The notes under the pieces: generated by a model
Seen by the model: only the letters and a program-made list of their open reading frames with translations
What the model was told of the DNA's origin: nothing
The model's database searches: none
In this document: piece after piece, positions 56,205-64,000 of the stretch
How positions within the stretch are numbered: the stretch's first letter is position 1
How the letters are laid out: each line of letters opens with the position of its first letter
Translations under genes and position numbers: made by a program
NCBI RefSeq assembly: GCF_947502415.1
Contig: NZ_CANMZV010000015.1
Span: forward strand, 1-64,000
Length of the DNA stretch: 64,000 nucleotides
Direction of reading: 5' to 3'
DNA from: an uncultured Photobacterium sp.
GTDB taxonomy: Bacteria; Pseudomonadota; Gammaproteobacteria; Enterobacterales; Vibrionaceae

Positions 56205-57098
56205 TTACTGTTTAATAACATCTTGAACTTGCAGTACAAGGCTTGAGTTGTTTTCCGCAATGCGGGCCTTGAAAAGGGATGTTTTACCTGCGCGGACGGT
56301 TACTTCGCCCGGAAGCTCTACAGGAATAACATCACCAGGTTTCAAATCCATTACTTCACCCAGCGCCAGACGTTTCTCACATAGCGTGGTCATTAGGTGC
56401 ATCGGGACATGACACAGTTTCTCCTGAATTTTCGCCTGAAGTTCAGGGTCGGCTTCGACATCAGCAGGTTTGCATTGCTGATCGCGCAAAAAATCCAGAC
56501 CGCCAAAAGGCAGCGCAATATCAAACCAGCCCTGATGACCGCAGACTTCAATCGTGAAGCGACAAACCTGGTACAGCTGGTTGTTCTGCATTGGGTTGCC
56601 AAGGCGCAGGGTGTTTTTCTCTGTCAGTGTGCTGTGCCAGCTGGTGATGCTGTGCCAGCCGCCGGCAAATTGTTCCAGTGCCTGATTGAAGAACAGCTCG
56701 ACTAGACGCAGTTCTGTATCACTCATATCACTGTGGCGGCGTTTGTTACTACCGCTGCCGCCAAAGAATAAATCCACCATAAAGAACAGCAAGTCGCCAT
56801 CAATAGAGACGGCACCATGCAAATCGTGGGGGCTGACAGTAAATTCCCGATATAGGCTTGGCTTCTTCAATTGCTGCAAATAATCCTGCAGCTTGAGTGT
56901 GTCTTGTTGCTCGAAGCGGAATTCAACGGGGTGACGCAACAAATGATGGAAAGATTGGCGCGCCGATCTTTCGAATTGCTTGCAGACATTATCAATAATG
57001 GCTTGCAGGGCGCCAATACGGTGTTCTGGGCTCGCGAGATCAAAAGCTCGAACTTCAACCTGGTCAAGTTCTGAGATAATTTTGCTCTTTTTCGTCAT
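56205..57098 (-). CDS. fliM: Lateral flagellar motor switch protein FliM
   Basis: A 297-residue switch protein, clearly shorter than polar or E. coli FliM (334). It has the middle CheC-like domain and the C-terminal SpoA domain (LGEVMDLKPGDVIPVELPGE), but the N-terminus reads MTKKSKIISELDQVEVRAFD and has no LSQ-x-EIDALL-type segment, the CheY-P-binding helix. It is the first gene of the leftward flagellar operon and faces the AT-rich control region. Confidence 0.9.
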   Translation of the reverse strand: MTKKSKIISELDQVEVRAFDLASPEHRIGALQAIIDNVCKQFERSARQSFHHLLRHPVEFRFEQQDTLKLQDYLQQLKKPSLYREFTVSPHDLHGAVSIDGDLLFFMVDLFFGGSGSNKRRHSDMSDTELRLVELFFNQALEQFAGGWHSITSWHSTLTEKNTLRLGNPMQNNQLYQVCRFTIEVCGHQGWFDIALPFGGLDFLRDQQCKPADVEADPELQAKIQEKLCHVPMHLMTTLCEKRLALGEVMDLKPGDVIPVELPGEVTVRAGKTSLFKARIAENNSSLVLQVQDVIKQ

Positions 57099-57189
57099 AA
57101 CCTATGGCAACCAATGAATTTACGTGAAATGTATAAATTACGTTGAATATGATAATTAAAGTTTAAATATCGTTTTTAATATTATTATT

Positions 57190-57262
57190 AGTTCGCTAAA
57201 ACGACTATTTATTATAGTTCGATTAAGCGACTATTTATTTTAATAAAACGACGTTGATATAA
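57190..57262. repeat. Direct repeats upstream of lateral fliM
   Basis: Two adjoining 26-base units (57190-57215 and 57216-57241) differ at only four positions; a third, partial copy shares the TAAAACGAC core at 57244-57252. The cores are 26 and 21 bases apart, near-integral helix turns, as in arrays of activator sites. Confidence 0.75.
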
Positions 57263-57502
57263 ATATTGGAATTAACGTCACAATAAACACATCGTTAATT
57301 ATTAACGGTTTTTTGCAGTACATGTAAGAATGTTAACAAAAGGGTGGTTATTGGTCAATCTGTTCTTTTCTTGAGCAGATGTAAACCCAATATTTCCGTG
57401 ATTTTTGTTACCTGTCAAATTATTTTTCCGATATACTTTGTCGGGCACATTAATTACAGTGTCTGTTAAGCGCGGGAGACTACCGTTTGAGTAATAGGTT
57501 TG

Positions 57503-57523
57503 TCAAACAAATATATTGTTTGA
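57503..57523. repeat. Perfect inverted repeat in the fliM-motY gap
   Basis: TCAAACAA, a five-base spacer and TTGTTTGA: eight-base arms with no mismatch. It is not followed by a U-run, so an operator is more likely than a terminator. Confidence 0.6.
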
Positions 57524-57773
57524 TGCATACGTCAAAATATTACCGTGCGTTATTCTGTCTGTGTTCATTTTATTGACAGTTGACAGATAAACTCGAATGT
57601 TTTCTCATTCACCATAATAATAAATAAATTTGACGCCCAAACATCAACAGAAAGCAAAACCCTCCTATATATAAGGAAAATTCTGCTGGTGTGATGGATT
57701 TTAAGGTGTTGTTTTCTTATTGTTTTTCTCTGTGGCTTAAAGTGTTTGCAATAGTCAAATATTAGAATAGCCA

Positions 57774-57789
57774 AAAATCAATTGATTTT
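57774..57789. repeat. 16-base palindrome upstream of motY
   Basis: AAAATCAATTGATTTT is perfectly self-complementary and lies 80 bases before the motY start. It may be an operator for the motY-lafK-fliE operon. Confidence 0.55.
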
Positions 57790-57869
57790 GTCGATGGTAC
57801 ACCCAGCGGCCGGGGTAGTTTTGCCCCTCTTTACCACGAAACATTTATAACGGTTATTTAGGCTCTGTG

Positions 57870-58739
57870 ATGGTTAGACGAAGCGTTGCTACCTTATTGA
57901 TGTTACTGGCTTCTACTCAAGGTTATAGCCAAGAAAAGACAAGAATATCGGCCTTGGATAATAGTCAGTGGACATATAATGGTAATAAAACAATGTGCTC
58001 TATTTCTCACGAAATAGAAACTTTTGGTATAGCTGAAATTATTGCCGAGGCAGGTGAAGAAACACGGCTAGAAATTAAATCGAATGAGCTGAAAAAACAA
58101 GTTGCATATCGTTCGATTTATGAAATATCACCGGTTTGGGCTACCGGATCGGAAAAACCTATTTATGATATTGGAATGATTGATTTTTCGCCGATCACTG
58201 GTGAGTTAGTTATTCATCAGGCTGGTTCAGTTTTCGATAAATTAAAAAATGGAACCTGGATCAAAGTCCTTTTAAAAGATGAGCGTCAAATAACTGACGG
58301 TGTCGTTTTATCCAATATTAATTTCCTGCAACCTGCAGAAGAATTTTTAAAATGCCGTAATAACCTGCTGCCTGTTAACTATCAGCAAGTCAGGAACAGC
58401 GAGTTTTATTTCGTATCGGGCTCGACCAGTGTTTCTAGAGAAAGCCTTCGGGCACTGCGCGGTATCTCGGAGTATATAAAGGAAACGGCTTCGATAAGTA
58501 AGGTATTGATTGATGGCCACTCAGATAACCGTGGCCGTACTGGTGTGAAACTGAGAATGTCTCGGGAGCGTGCCGAAGAAGTGGCGGCAGCGCTGATTGA
58601 GTTCGGTATTCCCCACAAGATGATCCAAATTCGTTCTCATGGCGATCGCTATCCTATCGCCGATAACGCTCAGGAATTAGGGCGGAAAAAAAATCGACGG
58701 GTAACAGTGCGTTTAATTAAAAAGTCTGCGGCAGGTTAG
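57870..58739 (+). CDS. motY: Lateral flagellar stator-associated protein MotY
   Basis: A 289-residue periplasmic protein. A signal peptide (MVRRSVATLLMLLASTQGYS) is followed by an N-terminal domain that binds the basal body and a C-terminal OmpA-like peptidoglycan-binding domain (VLIDGHSDNRGRTGVKLRMS RERAEE region, residues ~205-280). MotY forms the T-ring that holds the sodium or proton stators in vibrio motors. The ATG at 57870 is preferred to the GTG three bases earlier because AGG lies seven bases upstream. Its position before lafK matches the V. parahaemolyticus lateral locus. Confidence 0.88.
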   Translation: MVRRSVATLLMLLASTQGYSQEKTRISALDNSQWTYNGNKTMCSISHEIETFGIAEIIAEAGEETRLEIKSNELKKQVAYRSIYEISPVWATGSEKPIYDIGMIDFSPITGELVIHQAGSVFDKLKNGTWIKVLLKDERQITDGVVLSNINFLQPAEEFLKCRNNLLPVNYQQVRNSEFYFVSGSTSVSRESLRALRGISEYIKETASISKVLIDGHSDNRGRTGVKLRMSRERAEEVAAALIEFGIPHKMIQIRSHGDRYPIADNAQELGRKKNRRVTVRLIKKSAAG

Positions 58740-58742
58740 TAA

Positions 58743-60167
58743 ATGAAGAAGAGTTGGCAAGTTTTAATGTTTCACCCCCACCACCCTGGTTTAGAGCAGG
58801 TACTGGCCGAGGGGGAAGCTAAAGGATACCAGTTAACCCAGACAGCTGATTTGGCTGACTGTCTTAACCTTCTTTCACAACATCACTGGGATTTGGTGTT
58901 GGTACCGGCTTGGTTGGCGGACGGGACGGAAGCCGCAGATCTGATCAAGCTGGTACAGCCTCGTTACAAAGGGGAAGTGGTTGTGGTTTCAGAGCTGCAG
59001 CATGTCGCCCAGGTAACACGAGCACTCCAGCAGGGTGCGATGGATTACCTGTTGATCCCGTTTGGCCACATGCACTTGAGCCAGCTTGTCCAGCGTCTTC
59101 AGCCTGAACAGCAGCGCCAGGCAATCGTGACAGAATCACACCAGAGCAAGCAATTGTTCCAACTGGCACAACGGGTTGCCCAGGCTGATGCTTCAGTATT
59201 AATTAACGGTGAGAGCGGTACCGGCAAAGAAGTGCTGGCACGTTTTATCCACGAGTCATCGCCAAGAGCTGCCGGACCGTTTGTTGCAATTAATTGTGCG
59301 GCTATCCCAGAGACCATGATTGAGTCGATTCTTTTTGGTCACACCAAAGGCGCTTTTACCGGTGCAACGTCAGCCCAGGCCGGTAAGCTGGAGATCGCTA
59401 ATGGCGGTACCCTGATGCTGGATGAGATTGGTGAGTTACCGTTGTCATTGCAGACTAAGTTATTGCGTGTATTGCAAGAACGCGAAGTCGAGCGTCTTGG
59501 CAGTCACCAGAAAATCAAATTGGATATCCGGGTATTGGCGGCGACAAACCGTGACTTGGAGCAGGAAGTTGCTGAAGGCCGTTTTCGTGCCGACCTTTAT
59601 TACCGCCTGAATGTCTTTCCGTTGTACTGCGCGACACTAAGAGAACGTCGGGAAGACATCGTGCCACTGGCACGACACTTGCTAGCTAGACATATGCCAA
59701 ACGACCAGATCACGACAGAGTTTACTGAAGAGGCACAGCTTGCATTGCGCAGCTATGACTGGCCGGGAAATGTGCGGGAACTGGAAAATGTGATTCAGCG
59801 AGCGCTGGTTATGAGTCGAGGCTGTTTGATCCGCGGCGAGGATTTGATGTTACCGATGAAGCAGCAACAAAGCTTCAAACCTGAGCTTATTGTTGAGACG
59901 AAAACAGTGCCGGTGAGGCAATCGGCTGCCGAAAGCGATGACAAGCCGAATTTGCAGAAGAGCCGTAAGCTGGCTGAGTTTGACACCATTATCGAAACAT
60001 TACGTCGTTTTAATGGCCATCGCAGTAAAACGGCTGAAGAGCTTGGTGTATCGACTCGAGCTTTGCGATACAAAATCCAGACAATGCGAGAGCAGGGGCT
60101 GGATATAGAAAAAATAATAACTGGGCAAAATACGGATTTTGCTGCAGCCAATATCAATTATTCATAA
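58743..60167 (+). CDS. lafK: Sigma54-dependent lateral flagellar regulator LafK
   Basis: A 474-residue enhancer-binding protein. Residues 1-125 are receiver-like but Pro55 occupies the expected phospho-Asp position ([11 protein letters not shown]). The AAA+ domain has Walker A GESGTGKE (156-163), the sigma54-contacting GAFTGA loop (203-208) and Walker B LMLDE (224-228); the C-terminus ends in a Fis-type helix-turn-helix ([18 protein letters not shown]). LafK turns on middle lateral genes with sigma54. It follows motY by three bases and precedes fliE by 28. Confidence 0.92.
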   Translation: MKKSWQVLMFHPHHPGLEQVLAEGEAKGYQLTQTADLADCLNLLSQHHWDLVLVPAWLADGTEAADLIKLVQPRYKGEVVVVSELQHVAQVTRALQQGAMDYLLIPFGHMHLSQLVQRLQPEQQRQAIVTESHQSKQLFQLAQRVAQADASVLINGESGTGKEVLARFIHESSPRAAGPFVAINCAAIPETMIESILFGHTKGAFTGATSAQAGKLEIANGGTLMLDEIGELPLSLQTKLLRVLQEREVERLGSHQKIKLDIRVLAATNRDLEQEVAEGRFRADLYYRLNVFPLYCATLRERREDIVPLARHLLARHMPNDQITTEFTEEAQLALRSYDWPGNVRELENVIQRALVMSRGCLIRGEDLMLPMKQQQSFKPELIVETKTVPVRQSAAESDDKPNLQKSRKLAEFDTIIETLRRFNGHRSKTAEELGVSTRALRYKIQTMREQGLDIEKIITGQNTDFAAANINYS

Positions 60168-60195
60168 CTGAACCGTCATTACATGAGAACCAGAT

Positions 60196-60540
60196 ATGCA
60201 AGATAAAGTAATGAGCATGCAATTGCCGCTAAGCCAAATGAATGAGATTCAGGCGCAGATTAATACGCTGGAGCCAATGCAGATTGCCCCAAATCCAATG
60301 ACGGTTAATCAGATGAATCCAGTTAATTTTACTGATGTTATCTCACAGGCTATCAGTAGTGTTGATCAGCAGGGTAAAGAAGCTTCTGCCAGGATGACAG
60401 CCGTCGATACAGGCAAGAGTGATGACCTGGTTGGTGCCATGGTTGCCAGTCAGAAAGCCAGCCTATCGTTTGCAGCCCTGGTGCAAGTACGTAACAAGCT
60501 GATGACAGCTTATGATGATGTCATGAAAATGCCGGTGTAA
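60196..60540 (+). CDS. fliE: Lateral flagellar hook-basal body protein FliE
   Basis: A 114-residue protein that joins the MS ring to the rod. The C-terminal half (VNFTDVISQAISSVDQQGKE and LSFAALVQVRNKLMTAYDDV followed by MKMPV) has the characteristic FliE ending. It is the first basal-body gene after lafK. The start Met at 60196 follows a GAACCAGAT stretch; an internal Met is possible at residue 6. Confidence 0.92.
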   Translation: MQDKVMSMQLPLSQMNEIQAQINTLEPMQIAPNPMTVNQMNPVNFTDVISQAISSVDQQGKEASARMTAVDTGKSDDLVGAMVASQKASLSFAALVQVRNKLMTAYDDVMKMPV

Positions 60541-60553
60541 AGAGACTATATAA

Positions 60554-62257
60554 GTGACAGAATTAATTAAACAAAGGCTGGCCGGCATGGCTGGCCCTTC
60601 AAGTATAGGGCAGCTGTTTTCCGGTGCCCGCCTGATTGTGTTACTGGGGGTGATTGCGACCTTGGTGACTGTCGTGGTGGTTATTGGTTTGTGGCAGGGC
60701 AATAGTCAATATCGTCCATTGTACGGCGAGCATGAAAATTTTGATCGTGGCCAGGTTTTGTCGGTACTGGAACAGAACGGGATGGATTTCTATCTCGATC
60801 CCCAGCAAGGCACCATCATGGTTGAGCGCAATAATCTTGGACAGGCCCGTATGGCAATGGCTGCTGCTGGTATTGAGGCTCAGCTGCCGACTGGCTTGGA
60901 GATCTTGTCACAAGACTCCAGTTTGGGGACCAGCCAGTTTATTGAGAATGCCCGTTATCGCCATGGCTTGGAAGGCGAACTGGCACGTAGCATCATGGCA
61001 CTCGATCCGATCAGCAATGTTCGCGTGCATTTGGCAATTCCAAAGCAGACGCTGTTTGTCCGCCGGGAAAAAGAGCAGCCATCGGCATCAGTCGTGGTAT
61101 CGCTGCGCCCGGGGCAGAGCCTGAACACTGAACAGGTGACGGCGATCGTCAATCTGGTTGCTGGCAGTGTGCCAGACATGAGCTCTGAGCGCGTCAACGT
61201 GATTGATCAGCAAGGTAACCTGTTGTCAGCTGTAATTAATGATGACGGCACGCACGGCCGTAATAGCAGCCGCTACCTGGAATATGTCCAGAAGCTAGAG
61301 CGCAGCTATATTGAGCGAGCTTCACGTATGTTACGCCCACTGGTCGGGATGGAAAATTTCCAGGTGGAAGTCGCTGCCGACATTAATTTTGACCGCACCG
61401 AGGCAACCGAGGAAATTTATGCCCCGGATGGTACGGTAAAGAATGAATACAATAGTTATGACCGCCGGATAGGCAAGCCAGCTCAAGGGATCCCCGGTGC
61501 GCTGAGTAACCGACCGCCGGAGGAAGGTGAAGAGAATGGAGATAAAAACCAGGGCAACGAACGTGGTGAGTCATCTCGGGATTTCGCTGTTGACCGTACT
61601 CTGAAGCACACACTGTTCCAGCAAGGGCAACTAAAACGCCTGAGTGTATCGGTACTGTTGAATGGCCAGCCTGAGACATTTACAGCTGCACAGCTGGATG
61701 ATATCAAGCAGATGCTGGCGGATTCGATGGGGGTTGATATTGCCCGTGGCGATAAGTTCAGTGTCGTGGTCTATCCGTTCAGCCATGCTGATGCTGACCT
61801 GTTGGCCGATGAACCATCGTGGTGGATGCAACCTATTTGGCTTGATTACCTGCGTTATCTGCTGTCGGCACTGGTGGCTATGGTCATTCTGTTGGTTGTG
61901 GTGCGTCCGGCTATCCGTCAGCTTTCTGGTGCAAGTAAGTCTACAGCACTTACCGTACCTGAAGCGGCCAGCTTGCCAGAGAGTGAGGCATCAATGGCCA
62001 TTGCTCCTACATCTGCATCGGTGGCTGATGAAATCACTGCAGAAGAGGCAGAGACTAATGCGGTTGCAACCCAGGATTCAGCTGCAAGCTTGAGTTCTGT
62101 GGTTTCTAACGAAGAATTACCTGAGCTACCTAGTCCTGAAACTGGCTTGGAAGCGCAGTCATCTTACCTTCAGATGCTATCAGAGAAAGAGCCAGAGCGA
62201 GTTGCTCATGTTGTAAAACAATGGATTACACCTAAAGATGATGACAACCGAGAATAA
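60554..62257 (+). CDS. fliF: Lateral flagellar MS-ring protein FliF
   Basis: A 567-residue membrane protein with two transmembrane helices (about residues 28-48 and 435-455) flanking a large periplasmic ring-building region (YscJ/FliF domain with RARMAMAAAG..PTG-like block and SNVRVHLAIPKQTLF). The cytoplasmic tail that binds FliG ends in QWITPKDDD. The GTG start is 13 bases after fliE. The 3' end overlaps fliG by 20 bases. Confidence 0.95.
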   Translation: MTELIKQRLAGMAGPSSIGQLFSGARLIVLLGVIATLVTVVVVIGLWQGNSQYRPLYGEHENFDRGQVLSVLEQNGMDFYLDPQQGTIMVERNNLGQARMAMAAAGIEAQLPTGLEILSQDSSLGTSQFIENARYRHGLEGELARSIMALDPISNVRVHLAIPKQTLFVRREKEQPSASVVVSLRPGQSLNTEQVTAIVNLVAGSVPDMSSERVNVIDQQGNLLSAVINDDGTHGRNSSRYLEYVQKLERSYIERASRMLRPLVGMENFQVEVAADINFDRTEATEEIYAPDGTVKNEYNSYDRRIGKPAQGIPGALSNRPPEEGEENGDKNQGNERGESSRDFAVDRTLKHTLFQQGQLKRLSVSVLLNGQPETFTAAQLDDIKQMLADSMGVDIARGDKFSVVVYPFSHADADLLADEPSWWMQPIWLDYLRYLLSALVAMVILLVVVRPAIRQLSGASKSTALTVPEAASLPESEASMAIAPTSASVADEITAEEAETNAVATQDSAASLSSVVSNEELPELPSPETGLEAQSSYLQMLSEKEPERVAHVVKQWITPKDDDNRE

Positions 62258-63245
62258 CCCGGAAATAGAACAAGCTGCGATTCTGTTGCTGAGTATGGGC
62301 GAAGAAGCGGCAGCAAATGTGCTTAAACAGCTTGATCGCGAACAGGTACGCCAGCTATCGATAGCGATGGCTAACATTCCTGCGGTGAAAAAGACTCAGG
62401 CTGAGCAGGTCTTTCAGCGTTTCTTTAATGACTTCAAGAGTGAGTCGGGCATCTCAGGTGCATCACGCAGCTATCTTGAGCGGACATTGAACAAGGCGCT
62501 GGGGCAGTCGCTGTCCCAGCCTTTGCTGGACTCAATTTATGGCGACTCGCTCAAGCATAACTTGCAGCGTTTGCAGTGGCTTGAGCCAGCCAAGCTGGCT
62601 GAGCTGATCTCGGGTGAGCACCCGCAGATGCAAGCGGTGTTCCTGGCTTATCTGGAACCTGAGGTGGCGACCCAGTTGTTGGCGCGCCTGCCAACCGAGA
62701 ATCTGGATGATCTGCTTTACCGCTTGGCTAACTTAAAAGAGATCCACCCGAGCATGATTGACGAGGTGCATGTCTTGCTTGAGAAGTTCCTGGCTCAGGT
62801 TGGTCAGCAGAACAGTACTCTGGTTGACGGCACTGAGAAGGCGAGCGAGATCATCAATCGCCTGAAGGGCGATCAGAGCCAGCAGGTGATGCTGGGTCTT
62901 AAAGAGCTCGATCCTGAGCTGGTTTCGACTCTTGAAAGCAAGATGTACAACTTCGATATCCTGTCTCGTCAGACCGAAGATACGTTGGAGCGCCTGGTCG
63001 AGGAAGTCGATCAGGAGCTATTGGCAACGGCGCTGAAAGGCAGCGATCAAGTTCTGCAGGACAAGATTTTTGGCACTATGCCGAAGCGTGCTGCGCAGTA
63101 CTTGCGTGAGGCGATGGAAGGCAAGGGTCGAGTACGCCTGAGTGCAGTGGAAGAAGCTCGAACTGAGCTTATTTCAACATTGCGTCAGCTTGCTGAGAAT
63201 GGCGAGATCGAGCTGCAGCTGTTTAGTGAACCGGTTGTGGAGTAG
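62238..63245 (+). CDS. fliG: Lateral flagellar motor switch protein FliG
   Basis: A 335-residue C-ring protein that receives torque from the stators. The N-terminal domain binds FliF, the middle region contains the EHPQMQAVFLAYLEPEVAT block (EHPQ motif), and the C-terminal torque helix region (MPKRAAQYLREAMEGKGRVR) keeps the conserved charged residues. Translation may start at the ATG at 62238 or 62241. It overlaps fliF, suggesting coupling. Confidence 0.95.
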   Translation: MMTTENNPEIEQAAILLLSMGEEAAANVLKQLDREQVRQLSIAMANIPAVKKTQAEQVFQRFFNDFKSESGISGASRSYLERTLNKALGQSLSQPLLDSIYGDSLKHNLQRLQWLEPAKLAELISGEHPQMQAVFLAYLEPEVATQLLARLPTENLDDLLYRLANLKEIHPSMIDEVHVLLEKFLAQVGQQNSTLVDGTEKASEIINRLKGDQSQQVMLGLKELDPELVSTLESKMYNFDILSRQTEDTLERLVEEVDQELLATALKGSDQVLQDKIFGTMPKRAAQYLREAMEGKGRVRLSAVEEARTELISTLRQLAENGEIELQLFSEPVVE

Positions 63246-63247
63246 GT

Positions 63248-63958
63248 ATGAAGAAGCAGGCAGTCACAATTCTTCATCCTCAGATGGGTCAGTACCGCAA
63301 TTATCATTTTCCGCCCTTAGTTGAGCCGGAAGAAGATTTGTTCGGTGATGATCTGTCTGCGGGTGGCTCTTCCTACCAGGATGAGTTCAATGATGGCTTT
63401 CAGGACGGTCAGCAAAAAGGTTTTGAGCAGGGCTATCAGGAAGGTCTGACCCAGGGACAGCAAGCCGGTGAGCAGCAGGGGCTGGAACAAGGTCGCCAGC
63501 AAGGTGTCCGTGAAGGTGTTACCCAGGTGCAGCAGCAGATGGGGGGGACGGTTACTTCTGTTGATCAGCTGATGCAGCAGATCCAGCAGGTTTTTCACCA
63601 GCATGTGCGCCAGCAAAGCGAGATGATTTGCGACTTGGTTCAGAAAGTCGCGCGTCAGGTGATCCGGGCTGAACTGACATTGATGCCAAGCCAGATGGTT
63701 AACCTGATCGAAGAGACCCTGGCTCAGATGCCGGAGCATAAGCCGGAACTTGAGATTTACCTGAATCCGCAAGACTGTCAGCGTCTGGTGGATTTAGTAC
63801 CGGAACAGATTAGTAGCTGGAACCTAAAACCGGATGAGTCGTTGGCAGTAGGTAGCTGCCGCGTGGTAACAAGTGATTCAGAGTCGTTCGCTGATAGTGA
63901 GGAGCGCCTTGAAGCATGCATGGAATCAATACGAGACAATCTATTAACTGATGCGTGA
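63248..63958 (+). CDS. fliH: Lateral flagellar export ATPase regulator FliH
   Basis: A 236-residue partner of the export ATPase FliI. Residues 50-90 are an unbroken GxxxG array with Gly at every fourth position (eleven Gly), rich in Gln and Glu and predicted to form a rod-like helix. The C-terminal half carries the FliH-type domain (QKVARQVIRAELTLMPSQMV; LEIYLNPQDCQRLVDLVPEQ). It begins two bases after fliG and its last eight bases overlap the start of fliI. Confidence 0.93.
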   Translation: MKKQAVTILHPQMGQYRNYHFPPLVEPEEDLFGDDLSAGGSSYQDEFNDGFQDGQQKGFEQGYQEGLTQGQQAGEQQGLEQGRQQGVREGVTQVQQQMGGTVTSVDQLMQQIQQVFHQHVRQQSEMICDLVQKVARQVIRAELTLMPSQMVNLIEETLAQMPEHKPELEIYLNPQDCQRLVDLVPEQISSWNLKPDESLAVGSCRVVTSDSESFADSEERLEACMESIRDNLLTDA

Positions 63959-64000
63959 TATTTTTCAGGAGCTAAATGCTCGCTTATCCTCGGCCGTCGA
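63951..64000 (+). CDS. fliI: Flagellar export ATPase FliI, N-terminal fragment (cut by window edge)
   Basis: The ATG at 63951 overlaps the end of fliH and opens a frame MRDIFQELNARLSSAV that runs off the right edge. The next gene after fliH is fliI in flagellar clusters and the N-terminus is consistent, but only 16 residues are visible. Confidence 0.6.
   Translation, partial: MRDIFQELNARLSSAV

Larger units (their letters stand above)
57099..57869. promoter_or_regulatory. Divergent control region of the lateral flagellar locus
   Basis: A 771-base AT-rich gap, with no convincing gene, between fliM and motY. It holds a set of near-identical direct repeats at 57190-57262, a perfect dyad TCAAACAA-ATATA-TTGTTTGA (57503-57523), a doubled TTGACAG near 57570-57590 and a 16-base palindrome at 57774-57789. 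No clear sigma54 -24/-12 element was found on either strand. Promoters for both operons must lie here, but their exact position is unknown. Confidence 0.55.

Noticed and set aside
57565..57774. A 69-residue minus-strand frame in the flagellar control region
   Set aside because: No ribosome-binding site, biased AT-rich composition and no recognisable domain; it is best explained by low stop density in AT-rich noncoding DNA.
57099..57869. Sigma54 promoter for fliM or motY
   Set aside because: A scan by eye for TGGCAC-N5-TTGC on both strands found only poor candidates such as GGGCACATTAATTACA; not enough to call a site.

Overview
The window is a chromosomal segment of a gammaproteobacterium of the family Vibrionaceae, probably Photobacterium or a close relative. 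The evidence is the gene order (thrU-tyrU-glyT-thrT-tufB-secE-nusG-rplKAJL-rpoBC-rsd-nudC-hemE; hupA-yjaH; purHD; fis-dusB-prmA-panF-yhdT-accCB-aroQ; acs-exonuclease-DUF294-MFS-sensor kinase), protein lengths nearly equal to the enteric/vibrio orthologues, and a lateral-type flagellar gene set of the kind known from Vibrio parahaemolyticus. The genus is inference; no rRNA gene is present to settle it.

Layout. 1-1.25 kb is a graveyard of insertion sequences: the 5' part of an IS630-type transposase, a heavily decayed IS982-type transposase, and a second small IS630 fragment. 1.4-4.0 kb holds a nicotinamidase-like hydrolase behind pssA, and a GNAT acetyltransferase, all on the minus strand. 4.0-6.8 kb is a tight murB-birA-coaX operon with ATGA/TAATG overlaps. 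6.8-20.8 kb is the information-processing core: four tRNAs (Thr, Tyr, Gly, Thr), EF-Tu, SecE, NusG, L11, L1, L10, L7/L12 and the beta and beta' subunits of RNA polymerase, with recognisable promoters, leaders, an attenuator and terminators. 20.9-29.3 kb holds rsd, nudC, hemE, a UDG-family gene, yjaG, brnQ (preceded by a leucine-rich leader peptide and competing hairpins), a CNNM/CorC-type membrane protein, hupA and yjaH. 29.3-33.4 kb holds purH and purD (with a PurR box over the purH promoter), zntR and a small lipoprotein gene. 33.6-33.8 kb is a previously easy-to-miss ppnP/yaiE pseudogene. 33.8-40.6 kb holds fis, dusB, prmA, panF, yhdT, accC, accB and aroQ. 41-50.7 kb is an acetate-metabolism neighbourhood: acs, a DnaQ-like exonuclease, a cNMP/CBS/DUF294 protein, an HcaT-like MFS transporter and a CrbS-type transporter/hybrid histidine kinase.

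From 50.8 kb to the right edge is one arm-to-arm divergent lateral flagellar locus. fliM-fliN-fliP-fliQ-fliR-flhB-flhA run leftwards (switch and export gate), motY-lafK-fliE-fliF-fliG-fliH-fliI run rightwards (motor accessory, sigma54 activator, basal body, switch, export ATPase). They are separated by a 771-base AT-rich control region containing direct repeats and perfect dyads. Three protein-level features fit a lateral rather than polar system: FliM lacks the usual N-terminal CheY-binding segment, the LafK receiver-like domain lacks its phospho-acceptor aspartate, and fliO and the chemotaxis genes are absent from the cluster.

The most interesting non-textbook signal is the leader region of brnQ (25.3-25.6 kb), which has the parts of a ribosome-mediated attenuator for a branched-chain amino acid transporter. 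Most of the rest is conserved core genome. No CRISPR array, prophage, toxin-antitoxin pair or defence island was seen.
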